Of a DNA stretch of 46,504 nt, positions 1 through 9,087 are shown in pieces. This DNA is from JAFGPF01 sp964409485 (lineage in GTDB: Bacteria > Chloroflexota > Dehalococcoidia > Dehalococcoidales > RBG-16-60-22), in NCBI GenBank assembly GCA_964409485.1, contig CAYPDM010000005.1, forward strand, positions 1 through 46,504. Direction: 5' to 3'. Numbering within the stretch: position 1 is the stretch's first letter; each line of letters begins with the position of its first letter. The notes beneath the pieces were generated by a model, which saw nothing but the letters and a program-made list of their open reading frames with translations, did no database searches and had not been told where the DNA came from. Both the position numbers and the translations under genes were made by a program.

Positions 1-2
1 GC

Positions 3-587
3 GGCGGAACCACCGACGTTGCCGTCTTCAGAGAAGGCAGCATCTGGCATACTTCTATCCTGCCGGTAGCCGGTTATCAGCTTACCCGCGATGTCGCCAT
101 CGGCCTGGGACTGCCGTTTGAAATCGCCGAGGAGATGAAGAAGAAATACGGCAGCGTTATGCCCGTTTACGAAGGCAAGGCGGATACCGCGCCGGCCATA
201 TCCAAGGACGGACACGGCGTCTCCTACCAGGATTTATGTGACATCATCAGGGCCAGAATCGAGGAAGTCTTGAAGCTTATCCTCCTGGAAATGCCAAACT
301 CGGACTATGAAGCGCTGGTACCAGCCGGACTGGTACTTACAGGCGGTAGTTCCAACCTTTCCGGGATCTCTGCTCTGGGACGTGATATTCTTAGACTCCC
401 GGTAAGGGTAGGCGCTCCCACCGATATTTACGGCATAGCCGATGTGCTTAAAGACCCTGCCTATTCCACCAGTGTTGGTCTCCTGCTCTGGGGAGCCAGG
501 CATGAAGGCAAGAAACAATGGAATTCAGGACGATTCGGCGGTGCCTTTAGCCGCCTAGCATCCCAGCTTAGAAATTTATTTAGATAA
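3..587 (+). CDS. ftsA: Cell division protein FtsA, C-terminal part (5' truncated by window edge)
   Basis: FtsA is an actin-like ATPase that tethers FtsZ filaments to the membrane and recruits later divisome proteins. The reading frame is open from base 3, well upstream of the first internal ATG at 135. The extra upstream codons read GGTTDVAVFREGSIWHTSI and continue into LPVAGYQLTRDVAIGLGLPF, the typical FtsA ATPase segment around the phosphate-2 region. A later VLTGGSSNLSGI stretch is the adenosine-binding motif. The C-terminus ends in a short basic, hydrophobic LRNLFR, consistent with the amphipathic membrane-targeting helix of FtsA. ftsZ follows 54 bases downstream on the same strand, the usual ftsA-ftsZ order. 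Only the 5' part is missing, because of the window edge. Confidence 0.93.
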   Translation, partial: GGTTDVAVFREGSIWHTSILPVAGYQLTRDVAIGLGLPFEIAEEMKKKYGSVMPVYEGKADTAPAISKDGHGVSYQDLCDIIRARIEEVLKLILLEMPNSDYEALVPAGLVLTGGSSNLSGISALGRDILRLPVRVGAPTDIYGIADVLKDPAYSTSVGLLLWGARHEGKKQWNSGRFGGAFSRLASQLRNLFR

Positions 588-641
588 TAAAAAAAATAAA
601 CTATTAATAATTCTTTTTGGCACTAGTGAAAGGAGGAGGAG

Positions 642-1772
<1,131 letters not shown>

Positions 1773-1886
1773 AAATTCCGGCGATTGAATTTACCGGTAA
1801 ACAGTCATGGGTAGTGGGAACAGGCTTAAGCATTGTAATGCTGGATGAGATGCATAATAAATAGCAGCATCAGTTATTGTACACAG

Positions 1887-1929
1887 GGCTGCGGGTGGTA
1901 CACTCCCGCAGCCTTTCTGTTTATCTTTT
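1887..1929 (+). terminator. Rho-independent terminator after ftsZ
   Basis: A perfect 9-bp stem (GGCTGCGGG at 1887-1895 with CCCGCAGCC at 1905-1913) has a 9-base loop and is followed by the T-rich run TTTCTGTTTATCTTTT. It ends the ftsA-ftsZ transcript. The remaining interval to rsmD holds the promoter at 2031-2060 and nothing else I can identify. Confidence 0.88.
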
Positions 1930-2030
1930 CCCCGCAAACCCCCTGCCCTATTCCAGATGTCTTTATATTATCCCCGCCCGGGCCGCCCTCGCATCATTCG
2001 CGGCCTAGCCCGCAAGTACATACCCCTCTG

Positions 2031-2060
2031 TTGACAAATTCCGTATTATCTGGTTATCCT
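2031..2060 (+). promoter_or_regulatory. Sigma-70-type promoter for rsmD-coaD
   Basis: A consensus -35 TTGACA (2031-2036) is followed after 18 bases by TATCCT (2055-2060). Transcription would start near 2067, about 60 bases before rsmD. The promoter sits just downstream of the ftsZ terminator, which separates the two units. The -10 is only a 4/6 match. Confidence 0.55.
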
Positions 2061-2125
2061 ATTATCTGGTGAATTAATTATTTGCCCGGTCTTTTTTCTG
2101 ACACTAAAAATGCGTCCCACACTAT

Positions 2126-2680
2126 ATGCGAGTTATTACAGGCAAGGCAAAAGGACATCGGCTCAAGTTCCCGAAAGGAACGGCAACACGACCGGCAACA
2201 GACCTGGTGCGCGGCGCCATCTTCTCCATTCTGGAAAATATTGCCGACGACTGGTCACAGGTGCTTGACCTGTTCTCCGGCAGCGGCGCCCTGGGTATAG
2301 AGGCTTTAAGTCGCGGGGCTGGTTGGGTGGACTTTGTTGAAAGCGAACCCAGGTGTTGTGGTATAATTAGGGAGAATTTAGAAAAGACGAAATTGTCAGC
2401 ACAGGCTTATATATACTGCTGCGATGTCGCCAGGGCACTTACCCTTATTAATAAGGAGTACAACATAATACTGATGGACCCACCTTATTCTAATGCGTCT
2501 ATAGGTAATTTCATCACACAACTGGCAAACTCCAGCCTGGTCGGCACACATACAATGGTAGTAGTGACCCACTCACCGCACTTACCCCTTAGCCAAAACT
2601 ACGCCGCACTAAACCTCATTAAAGAGCACCGTCACGGCGATAGCTGCATCTCATTATATCGCAAGGAGGCAAGGTCTTGA
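2126..2680 (+). CDS. rsmD: 16S rRNA (guanine(966)-N2)-methyltransferase RsmD
   Basis: RsmD is an S-adenosylmethionine-dependent methyltransferase that modifies G966 (E. coli numbering) of 16S rRNA. The 184-residue protein has the family hallmarks: N-terminal RVITGKAKGHRL and the RPATDLVRGAIFSIL segment, SAM-binding motif I as LDLFSGSGALGIEALSRGA, and the catalytic DPPY tetrapeptide (MDPPYSN). The gene overlaps the coaD start by 4 bases, the common bacterial rsmD-coaD pairing. Within its last codons it also carries the Shine-Dalgarno for coaD. An upstream ATG at 2110 is out of frame and was not used. Confidence 0.95.
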   Translation: MRVITGKAKGHRLKFPKGTATRPATDLVRGAIFSILENIADDWSQVLDLFSGSGALGIEALSRGAGWVDFVESEPRCCGIIRENLEKTKLSAQAYIYCCDVARALTLINKEYNIILMDPPYSNASIGNFITQLANSSLVGTHTMVVVTHSPHLPLSQNYAALNLIKEHRHGDSCISLYRKEARS

Positions 2681-3162
2681 TTATCGCTCTCTATCCGGGC
2701 AGCTTCGACCCCATAACCAACGGGCATATCGATATCGCTACCAGGGCTTCAAGACTTTTTGATAAAATAATCATAGGTATCTTTGCCACTCCGGATAAGC
2801 GCCTTACGTTCTCCCATGAAGAACGCGTCGACCTGGCAAGGCAAGCTGTGACCCACCTGCCCAATATCGAGGTAATGCCTTACGATAATATTACCGTAGA
2901 TTTCGCCCGGCAGGTAAACGCCCAGGTTCTGGTGCGCGGTTTGAGGATGAGCGCCGATTACGAGAGGGAATTTGAAATGGCCATGTTGAACCGGAAACTC
3001 TACCCGGAGCTGGAGCTCGTCTGCTTTATGGCCAGCCAGGAGTACCAGTTCCTTAGCTCCAGCCTGATGAAAGAGGTGGCCAGCCTTGGCGGTGATATCA
3101 ACAGCCTGGTACCCAAACACGTAGCCGTAGCCCTTAAAAATAAAGGGGTTAGTAAAGAATAG
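2677..3162 (+). CDS. coaD: Phosphopantetheine adenylyltransferase CoaD
   Basis: CoaD catalyses the penultimate step of coenzyme A synthesis: ATP plus 4'-phosphopantetheine gives dephospho-CoA. The start is TTG at 2677, overlapping the rsmD stop (TTGA). The choice is supported by AAGGAGG at 2663-2669, 7 bases upstream, and because the product then begins directly with the family N-terminus IALYPGSFDPITNGHIDI, which holds the nucleotidyltransferase T/HxGH motif. The C-terminal SSSLMKEVASLGGDI corresponds to the conserved ISS-x-x-(R/K)E motif. At 161 residues it has the normal family length. A bacterial-type hexameric CoaD is expected. Confidence 0.96.
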   Translation: MIIALYPGSFDPITNGHIDIATRASRLFDKIIIGIFATPDKRLTFSHEERVDLARQAVTHLPNIEVMPYDNITVDFARQVNAQVLVRGLRMSADYEREFEMAMLNRKLYPELELVCFMASQEYQFLSSSLMKEVASLGGDINSLVPKHVAVALKNKGVSKE

Positions 3163-3229
3163 ACTACGCCGTTGTTTAATATAGTCCGCAAGGAGAATTT
3201 TTCAGGGAAGGATTCAGGAGGTAAATTGA

Positions 3230-3436
3230 ATGGCTTACTTGATAACAGACGAGTGCATCAGCTGTGGGGCCTGCGAACCGGAATGCCCGGTCGGCGCCAT
3301 CAGTGAGGGTGATACGGCCTATGTTATCGACCCCGATAAGTGCGTCGAGTGTGTAGGACATAACGATTCTCCCAAATGCGCTGAAATATGCCCGGTTGAT
3401 GCCCCCCAACCTGACCCGGACCACCCTATTAAATAG
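3230..3436 (+). CDS. 2[4Fe-4S] ferredoxin
   Basis: This is a small low-potential electron carrier of 68 residues. Cysteines at 9, 12, 15 and 19 form a classical CxxCxxCxxxCP motif. The second set (38, 41, 50, 54) has a CxxC-x8-CxxxCP spacing, with the insertion loop typical of Allochromatium vinosum-like ferredoxins. The Shine-Dalgarno AGGAGGT (3216-3222) lies 7 bases before the ATG. It sits 67 bases after coaD on the same strand and is convergent with the cvpA-like gene. The electron partner cannot be told from context, but the protein fits an anaerobic lifestyle. Confidence 0.94.
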   Translation: MAYLITDECISCGACEPECPVGAISEGDTAYVIDPDKCVECVGHNDSPKCAEICPVDAPQPDPDHPIK

Positions 3437-3624
3437 GGCGACATCCGGAAAAAGCCATACCGGCCAGGATTCAGCAAAATATAACTATCACGGTAATTGA
3501 CCGCCAGTATCGGCGTGACAATCCGGTTGACCTGTTTTTCTGATAATCAGGTAAGGATAGCCTGCCTTTTCAGGGAAGATGCGGGGAATCAAGAAGATAC
3601 AGCGGCCAGATTACCGGAGTCTTT

Positions 3625-4113
3625 TTACTGGAAGAAGTCACGTACCGAATCGAACTCGGCGGGTAATAGCGCCAGTATCACGGGAAAGCCGTCCAGCAAC
3701 AGGTTCGCCAGGGCAGAATCGACCACGGTGCTGCCGATACCCAGGAAATTCACCCACATGGTCAGCAGGGCGCCGCAGAAAACGAACCCCATGATAAACC
3801 CCAGGACAGCGCCGCCCAGACGGTTTACCCAGCCCAACAGCACCGCTGATATAACCCATTTAACTACCTTGGCCAATATCGAGGCTATTATCATCACCGC
3901 GATTAAGATAATGGCAAAGGCGGCTACCCTGGCCCAGCCGGGGTCTGCAATGAAAGTCAGCGCCCCGCCTAATGATTCAGAGAAGCGCCCCGCCAGGACC
4001 ACGCCTACAATCATTCCGACCACGGTAAAAAGCGCCTTGATAATGCCGGTTTTAAGCCCGATGAGTGTCGGGATTACAATGAGTATCAGGATAACGATAT
4101 CAAGCCAGTTCAT
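3625..4113 (-). CDS. CvpA family membrane protein
   Basis: This is a 162-residue integral membrane protein with about four hydrophobic helices. Its N-terminus, MNWLDIVILILIVIPTLIGL, followed by KTGIIKALFTVVGMIVGVVLAG, is the CvpA (colicin V production) family signature. CvpA proteins affect envelope stress and division in some bacteria, but their biochemical role is not settled. It lies 12 bases downstream of the MacB-like permease gene and is probably the last gene of that operon. A 212-codon open frame on the opposite strand is a shadow. Confidence 0.85.
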   Translation of the reverse strand: MNWLDIVILILIVIPTLIGLKTGIIKALFTVVGMIVGVVLAGRFSESLGGALTFIADPGWARVAAFAIILIAVMIIASILAKVVKWVISAVLLGWVNRLGGAVLGFIMGFVFCGALLTMWVNFLGIGSTVVDSALANLLLDGFPVILALLPAEFDSVRDFFQ

Positions 4114-4125
4114 GTACGTATTTTA

Positions 4126-5376
4126 CTACTCATAGTGCAGGGCGTCAATAGGATTCAGCCTGGCGGCTCTCATAGCCGGATATATACCGGAAACAAGGCC
4201 GATAAATACCGAGACCGATATAGCCAGGATGACGATATCCCATGATACCGCGGCATTGATAGATATGCCGGCCGCCGCCGAAAAGGTGGAAATCAGCCAT
4301 GATACCCCCCAACCCCCGATTATCCCCACGGCGCCGCCGGATAAACTCAACATGGCGGCCTCCAGCAGGAACTGGAGCAGGATATCCCGTCGCTTGGCGC
4401 CGACAGCCTTGCGGATGCCTATCTCCCGCGTACGCTCGGTCACGGAAACGAGCATGATATTCATAATACCGATACTGCCGACCAGCAGCGAGATACTGGC
4501 AATAGCCCCCAGTAATATCGTGAGCAGCCCGGTAACCTGCTGTATCATCCCCATCATCTGCTCCTGTGTCATGATGAGGAAATCTTCCTTGCCCTCCTCG
4601 GTGATGCGGTGACGTTGTGTCAATAATTCCGTAATATCCGCCGAAACGATATCTGCTACCTCGGTGCTATCTATCTGGACGGCAATCTGCTGGACGGTAT
4701 CCTCGCCGCGCACCGTCTGCCCCGGGAAAAGCCTCGTCTGGTAGGTCGTTATAGGCACCACAATGACGGCATCCATACTGATACCCATCATCTGTCCGCC
4801 TTTGGCTTCCAGCACCCCGACGACGTTGAACTGGCGACCGTTAATTTTTACCTTCTTCCCCACGGCATCTTCATCACCGAACAGGTCACTGGCAATATCA
4901 CTCCCCAGTACCGTTACCATGTCCCTGCCGGCCACGTTCCGCGCGGTGATAAACTGTCCGTATTCCGTCGGGTAGTTCAATACATACTCGTATTCCGGAG
5001 TCGTAGCCTCGATAAAAGCCGCGGTGCTCTCATCACCGGCGGCCACTTCAACGTAATTTTCCGTTACGGGGGCTACGGCTATCACCGAAGGCACGCGTTC
5101 GGCGATGGCCTCGGCGTCGCTAATCGTGAGACTCTGACTGGCCATTCCCATAGCGGCCAGTCCCTCCAGGCCGGGCGTTTGCGATGATATATATATAAGA
5201 TTGGTGCCCATCCCCTCTAAAGTTGAGGTAATTGATTTTTCCGCTCCCCTGCCCACCGACATCAGGGTGATGACGGAGCCGACGCCGATGATAACACCCA
5301 GCATGGTCAATGAGGAGCGTAACTTGTTGGCTCCCAACGACCTGAAAGCTATAATAAAGGACTCAATCCACTTCAC
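4126..5376 (-). CDS. MacB-like ABC transporter permease (FtsX/MacB_PCD fold)
   Basis: This is the permease subunit of a mechanotransmission-type ABC transporter, 416 residues. One transmembrane helix near residues 20-42 follows the characteristic amphipathic start (FRSLGANKLRSSLTMLGVIIGV). A large extracytoplasmic domain covers about 45-285. Three C-terminal helices end in GIYPAMRAARLNPIDALHYE, the classical MacB C-terminus. The ATPase gene lies 24 bases upstream and the adaptor gene upstream of that, so the three form a MacAB-like tripartite set. In an organism without an outer membrane such systems usually export peptides, lipids or antibiotics without a TolC partner. The substrate is unknown. 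Confidence 0.93.
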   Translation of the reverse strand: MKWIESFIIAFRSLGANKLRSSLTMLGVIIGVGSVITLMSVGRGAEKSITSTLEGMGTNLIYISSQTPGLEGLAAMGMASQSLTISDAEAIAERVPSVIAVAPVTENYVEVAAGDESTAAFIEATTPEYEYVLNYPTEYGQFITARNVAGRDMVTVLGSDIASDLFGDEDAVGKKVKINGRQFNVVGVLEAKGGQMMGISMDAVIVVPITTYQTRLFPGQTVRGEDTVQQIAVQIDSTEVADIVSADITELLTQRHRITEEGKEDFLIMTQEQMMGMIQQVTGLLTILLGAIASISLLVGSIGIMNIMLVSVTERTREIGIRKAVGAKRRDILLQFLLEAAMLSLSGGAVGIIGGWGVSWLISTFSAAAGISINAAVSWDIVILAISVSVFIGLVSGIYPAMRAARLNPIDALHYE

Positions 5377-5400
5377 GGTTTATCTCCTCGGTTATACTGA

Positions 5401-6105
5401 TTATTCGCCGGCCGCGGTTTCTACTTTCTTATCCTCAATAATTTTTCCGTCCAGCAGCCGCACGATACGCTGTGCTTTTGAAGCTACATCCGGCTCATGG
5501 GTTACCAGGACGACGGTAATGCCCTCCTGATTTAGCCGGCAGAAGATAGAAATAATTTCAGCGGTAGCGTTGCTGTCAAGATTGCCGGTAGGCTCATCCG
5601 CCAGAATGAGAGACGGGTCATTTACCAACGCCCGGGCAATAGCCACGCGCTGCTGCTCGCCACCCGAGAGTTCCGAAGGTTTATGCGCAGCCCGTTCCTT
5701 CAGCCCGACTCTCTCCAGAGCCTCCATCGCCCGCTTGCGCTTCTGACCCCCGCCTCCGTAAACCAGCGGCAGTTCCACATTGGCTATCGCCGCGGTCCGC
5801 GGCAGGAGATTGTAAGTCTGAAAGACAAACCCTATCTTTTTATTTCTCATTTCGGCCAGCCTGTTATCGTTAAGCTGGCTGACATCTAGTCCCTCGAGGG
5901 TATATTTGCCCTCCGTAGGCTTGTCCAGGAAGCCTATAATATTCATCAGGGTGGATTTGCCGGAGCCCGAGGCGCCGATAAGCGCCACCATCTCACCCTG
6001 CTTTATCTTCAGGTTTACCCCTCTCAATGCCGGGACCTCGACATTACCCATATGGTAAATCTTGGTAATATTATCCAGTTCAATCATGCCATTATTCTGC
6101 GACAT
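5401..6105 (-). CDS. ABC transporter ATPase (MacB/LolD type)
   Basis: This is the nucleotide-binding subunit paired with the downstream permease, 234 residues. Walker A is GASGSGKST (about 44-52), the signature is LSGGEQQRVAIARAL, and Walker B is LILADEPTGNLDS. A 237-codon frame begins at a GTG at 6114, but the Shine-Dalgarno-like AGGAAGTG lies too close to that GTG and at the right distance from the ATG at 6105, so 6105 is preferred. The LolD/MacB-type DEPTGNLDS motif and gene order support coupling to the MacB-like permease. Confidence 0.94.
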   Translation of the reverse strand: MSQNNGMIELDNITKIYHMGNVEVPALRGVNLKIKQGEMVALIGASGSGKSTLMNIIGFLDKPTEGKYTLEGLDVSQLNDNRLAEMRNKKIGFVFQTYNLLPRTAAIANVELPLVYGGGGQKRKRAMEALERVGLKERAAHKPSELSGGEQQRVAIARALVNDPSLILADEPTGNLDSNATAEIISIFCRLNQEGITVVLVTHEPDVASKAQRIVRLLDGKIIEDKKVETAAGE

Positions 6106-6129
6106 GTTTATCACTTCCTGATATATTAG

Positions 6130-7587
6130 TTAGAAGAAGCTTATACCCGTAGTCGACTTCACCTTTACCTCCACCACCACCGTCTCGCCTTCGCTTACCC
6201 CACTGACTATCTCGGTACGCAGTCCGTCATCCAGACCGACCACTACCACTCTTTCCTGATACTTATCACCTTCCATAACTATAACAATCGTCTGACCCTG
6301 ATCGTTCCTGCTGATAGCGCGACCCGGCACCATGAGGACATTTTCACGTTTTTCCACCATGATATCCGCCGAAGCGCTCATACCTACTTTAATTCCGGAT
6401 TCTCCTTCTGTATTCAGGTCTATCTTTACCTGATATAGCACCACTCCTCCCACCTCCATAGGCACGGGATAGACGGCCTTTACGGTACCTTTGAATTCCT
6501 TTTCAGGCATGGCATCCACGCTAACCGCGGCCTCCTGACCCAGCTCCAGCAGCGGTATATCTATCTCGTCAACCTCAATCACCAGCTCCAGAAAGTCGGG
6601 ATTAATCATCTGCATAATAGTCGTGGGGACCATGGACGGCGACGGAATAATATCCCCTTCTTCAGCCGGGATTACTGCCACCACGCCATCAAACGGGGCA
6701 GTTATAACGGCTTCGTCAAGCTGTCTCCGGGCATCGGTCAGGGACTGCCCGGCCAGGTCCACCGCCTGCTCCGCCTGTATTACGGTATGTTCAGCCGAGG
6801 CTAATTGCATTTCAAGAAGCGCAATATTCTTATCCAGGTCATTGATATTCTTCCGGGCAATAGCTACGGATGCCTCCGCCGCCTCCACCTGCTTTTTCTT
6901 GAGATTGACCTGCCTGGAATCATACCCCGCCAGCGCGTTATCGTAGTTGGCCTGGGCGGTATCCAGACTTTCCCGGGCGCTTTGTATCGCCAGGTCCCAG
7001 TCGTCCGAGGTAGTAGTCGAGTCCTGCGCCCTTAGTACTACACTATTATAATAGGCTTTTGCCTTGTTTAGTTCAGCCAGTATCACTGTAAAATCTACAG
7101 CGGTGATACCGGCGGCCAGGTTACTCTGGGCTGTATCAAGGGCTATCTGCGCGTTAAGCAGTGCCAGCTGCAGCGAGTCTCCTGAATTACGCGTATTATC
7201 CAGATTATATTCGGCTGTATACCGGCCGAGTTCCGCCTGGGTTAGAGCTACCTCCGCCTGCGTTAATGACATCCTGGCCTGGTTTACCGCCAGCTCCAGG
7301 GTACTGGTATCGAGACTGGCCAGCATGTCACCCTTCTTAACACTGTCCCCCTCGGCTACCATTATTTTATCCAGCTTGCCGGCGCTGCCGAAGGTCAACC
7401 TGGCCTCACGCGAAGTCTCTATTTTCCCGTTACCGGTCACACTCAACGATAAATCGCCGCGCGTTACCTCTACCTCCTGCCGGTTGACCGTGCCCTGACC
7501 GCCTCCCATTGAGTCACAGGCAGTCACCCCCAGCAGAGCCAGTAAAATTACCATCAAAATAAAGCCATAAATGAGTTTACTTTTCAT
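6130..7587 (-). CDS. MacA/HlyD-type periplasmic adaptor lipoprotein
   Basis: This is the membrane-fusion adaptor of the tripartite exporter, 485 residues. The N-terminus is a signal peptide ending in a lipobox (LGVTAC, lipidated Cys24). A lipoyl/barrel-sandwich domain follows (GKLDKIMVAEGDSVKKGDML), then a long coiled-coil hairpin (roughly residues 90-290, with many A/L/Q heptads), the second half of the barrel (AVITAPFDGVVAVIPAEEGD), and beta-barrel and membrane-proximal domains. The Shine-Dalgarno GGAGGAG lies 5 bases before the ATG. It is the first structural gene after the regulator and is only 15 bases upstream of the ATPase gene reading frame. Confidence 0.92.
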   Translation of the reverse strand: MKSKLIYGFILMVILLALLGVTACDSMGGGQGTVNRQEVEVTRGDLSLSVTGNGKIETSREARLTFGSAGKLDKIMVAEGDSVKKGDMLASLDTSTLELAVNQARMSLTQAEVALTQAELGRYTAEYNLDNTRNSGDSLQLALLNAQIALDTAQSNLAAGITAVDFTVILAELNKAKAYYNSVVLRAQDSTTTSDDWDLAIQSARESLDTAQANYDNALAGYDSRQVNLKKKQVEAAEASVAIARKNINDLDKNIALLEMQLASAEHTVIQAEQAVDLAGQSLTDARRQLDEAVITAPFDGVVAVIPAEEGDIIPSPSMVPTTIMQMINPDFLELVIEVDEIDIPLLELGQEAAVSVDAMPEKEFKGTVKAVYPVPMEVGGVVLYQVKIDLNTEGESGIKVGMSASADIMVEKRENVLMVPGRAISRNDQGQTIVIVMEGDKYQERVVVVGLDDGLRTEIVSGVSEGETVVVEVKVKSTTGISFF

Positions 7588-7625
7588 CGTTCTCCTCCGG
7601 GATTCCTGATAAAGACGTATTATTA

Positions 7626-8126
7626 CTATTTCTTAAGCAATAGCTTTAACTGAAGTTTTTCGCGTCTCTTATCGTAACGTTCCATCAACTTCGGGAATGC
7701 CTTTCCCAGAAATTGATATCTGTCACGCATTTGTTCCAGCCATTCCTTGCGCGCGCAGGGTTCATCCTTCATTAACTTCATGCCGTTTTCAGCTAGCAGG
7801 CGGAACATCTTAATTTCATCTTCGAGTCCGTGTTCGATTGTCTTCCGCAGGGCATCCTCACTCAATTTAAAGTGATTATGCCTTTCGCCGGGTATGCTAT
7901 AGCGCTCAATCAACCCTATTTGCTCGAGAAGTCTCACAGTGGTACTGATTGAACCCTTGCTGGCCATCATGACATCGGCCAGTTCGGCCGGCGACTGATA
8001 AGGCGGGTCGGAAATAAGGAGCCACCCGAACATTCGGCCGGCCATGCGGGGAAGACCGGTTTTTTCAAAGACAACGCCCACATCTTCCAGAAAATTTCTT
8101 TCTTCATCCCTTAAATTCCCTGACAT
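7626..8126 (-). CDS. GbsR/MarR-type winged-helix transcriptional regulator
   Basis: This 166-residue DNA-binding protein has a winged helix-turn-helix (SPAELADVMMASKGSISTTV, then the wing LIERYSIPGERHNHFKLS), matching the GbsR branch of MarR-like regulators. The C-terminal half is helical and probably forms the dimer interface. It is the promoter-proximal gene of the MacAB-like operon (38 bases before the adaptor gene), so autoregulation and effector-dependent derepression of the exporter are likely. The perfect promoter and the 9-bp inverted repeat immediately upstream support this. The Shine-Dalgarno AAGGAG lies about 7 bases before the ATG. The effector is unknown. Confidence 0.87.
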   Translation of the reverse strand: MSGNLRDEERNFLEDVGVVFEKTGLPRMAGRMFGWLLISDPPYQSPAELADVMMASKGSISTTVRLLEQIGLIERYSIPGERHNHFKLSEDALRKTIEHGLEDEIKMFRLLAENGMKLMKDEPCARKEWLEQMRDRYQFLGKAFPKLMERYDKRREKLQLKLLLKK

Positions 8127-8152
8127 ACGCCTCTCCTTGGTAATTTTTATAC

Positions 8153-8181
8153 ATTATAATATATTTAATATGTTTTGTCAA
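8153..8181 (-). promoter_or_regulatory. Perfect consensus sigma-70 promoter of the exporter operon
   Basis: Read on the minus strand, TTGACA (8181-8176), a 17-base spacer and TATAAT (8158-8153) give a 12/12 match to the sigma-70 consensus. The start site would be near 8146, about 20 bases before the regulator ATG. Such a strong promoter in front of an efflux operon usually requires tight repression. Confidence 0.9.
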
Positions 8182-8201
8182 TACTAAACTATAAACATAT
8201 T
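8167..8201. promoter_or_regulatory. Inverted repeat around the -35 box, candidate operator
   Basis: AATATGTTT (8167-8175) and AAACATATT (8193-8201) form a perfect 9-bp inverted repeat with a 17-base centre that contains the -35 hexamer. The arms are 26 bp centre to centre, about two and a half helical turns. A dimeric winged-helix repressor bound here would occlude RNA polymerase. Assignment to the adjacent regulator is inference; the surrounding DNA is very AT-rich, which raises the chance of fortuitous repeats. Confidence 0.5.
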
Positions 8202-8267
8202 TCGTATATATAGAATATAATTTACTAAAAATATCATATGAACGACCAGGACTCTGGCCGGGGACCG

Positions 8268-9068
8268 TCATTCCCCGAGTTCTTTAGCCCGCCGGTAGGC
8301 CGCTTTTACCGCATCTTCGACGAGCCTGGCAAAACCGCCCTCATCAAAGACCTTTAAGGCGCTCTCCGTAGTGCCCCCGCGGGAAGTAACGTTCCGACGC
8401 AGCTCGGCGGGGGGCTTACCCGACTGCCCCATCAGTTGTGCCGAACCCAGTAACGTCTGGGAGACCATTTCTACGGCTTTCTCCCGGGGAAGGCCAATGT
8501 TTACCGCTGCGTCTACCAGCGCCTCTGCAAACATAAAGCAATAGGCCGGGCCGCTGCCGCTGACCGCCGTGGCCATATCGATGCACTTTTCATCTTCGAA
8601 GTAGATTTCTTTACCCATTGCACCTAAAATAGCCGTGGACTGCTCTTTTTGCGCTGCGGTTACCCCGGCAGTAGCTGTCCAGGCGCTCATGCCGAAGCCA
8701 ATTTGTGCCGGCGTATTGGGCATGCAACGCACGATGCTGCCGTGCCCCGAACCCTGACTAATAGCACCGATTTTCACCCCGGCCACAATAGAGAGAACCA
8801 GCTGGGCCGGCTTAATGCTTCCTTTCAAATCGGAAAGAACCTCCGTTAAATTCTGGGGCTTAACCGCCAGCACGATAACATCCCTGTCATCCACGGCTTC
8901 CCGGTTATTCGCCGCTACCGCCACGCCGTATTGCTTCTCAAGATATTCACGCCGCGACCCGCTGATATCACTGACGCAGATATCTGCAGGCGCGGCCAGG
9001 TTTTTCTCCAGAACCGCCGCAACAATCGCCTCCCCCATATTCCCCCCGCCGATAAACGCTATTTTCAT
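8268..9068 (-). CDS. proC: Pyrroline-5-carboxylate reductase
   Basis: ProC catalyses the last step of proline synthesis, NAD(P)H-dependent reduction of 1-pyrroline-5-carboxylate. The 266-residue protein opens with the Rossmann motif MKIAFIGGGNMGEAIVAAVL. It contains the family segments VLAVKPQN, VRCMPNTPAQIGFGMSAW, and the C-terminal signature VTSRGGTTESALKVFDEGGF. The length is normal. It lies 19 bases downstream of leuS on the same strand, so co-transcription is likely. Confidence 0.96.
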   Translation of the reverse strand: MKIAFIGGGNMGEAIVAAVLEKNLAAPADICVSDISGSRREYLEKQYGVAVAANNREAVDDRDVIVLAVKPQNLTEVLSDLKGSIKPAQLVLSIVAGVKIGAISQGSGHGSIVRCMPNTPAQIGFGMSAWTATAGVTAAQKEQSTAILGAMGKEIYFEDEKCIDMATAVSGSGPAYCFMFAEALVDAAVNIGLPREKAVEMVSQTLLGSAQLMGQSGKPPAELRRNVTSRGGTTESALKVFDEGGFARLVEDAVKAAYRRAKELGE

Positions 9069-9087
9069 GATATTTCTACCTTACCCC

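Noticed and set aside
3497..4135. A 212-codon plus-strand frame opposite the CvpA-like gene
   Set aside because: Its product is low-complexity T/I/P/S-rich, the typical complement of a membrane protein gene. CvpA is recognisable on the other strand.
8244..8276. CGGGGA/TCCCCG stem after proC as a terminator
   Set aside because: No T-run follows on the minus strand and the stem overlaps the last codons of proC. Read-through into the next promoter region cannot be excluded.
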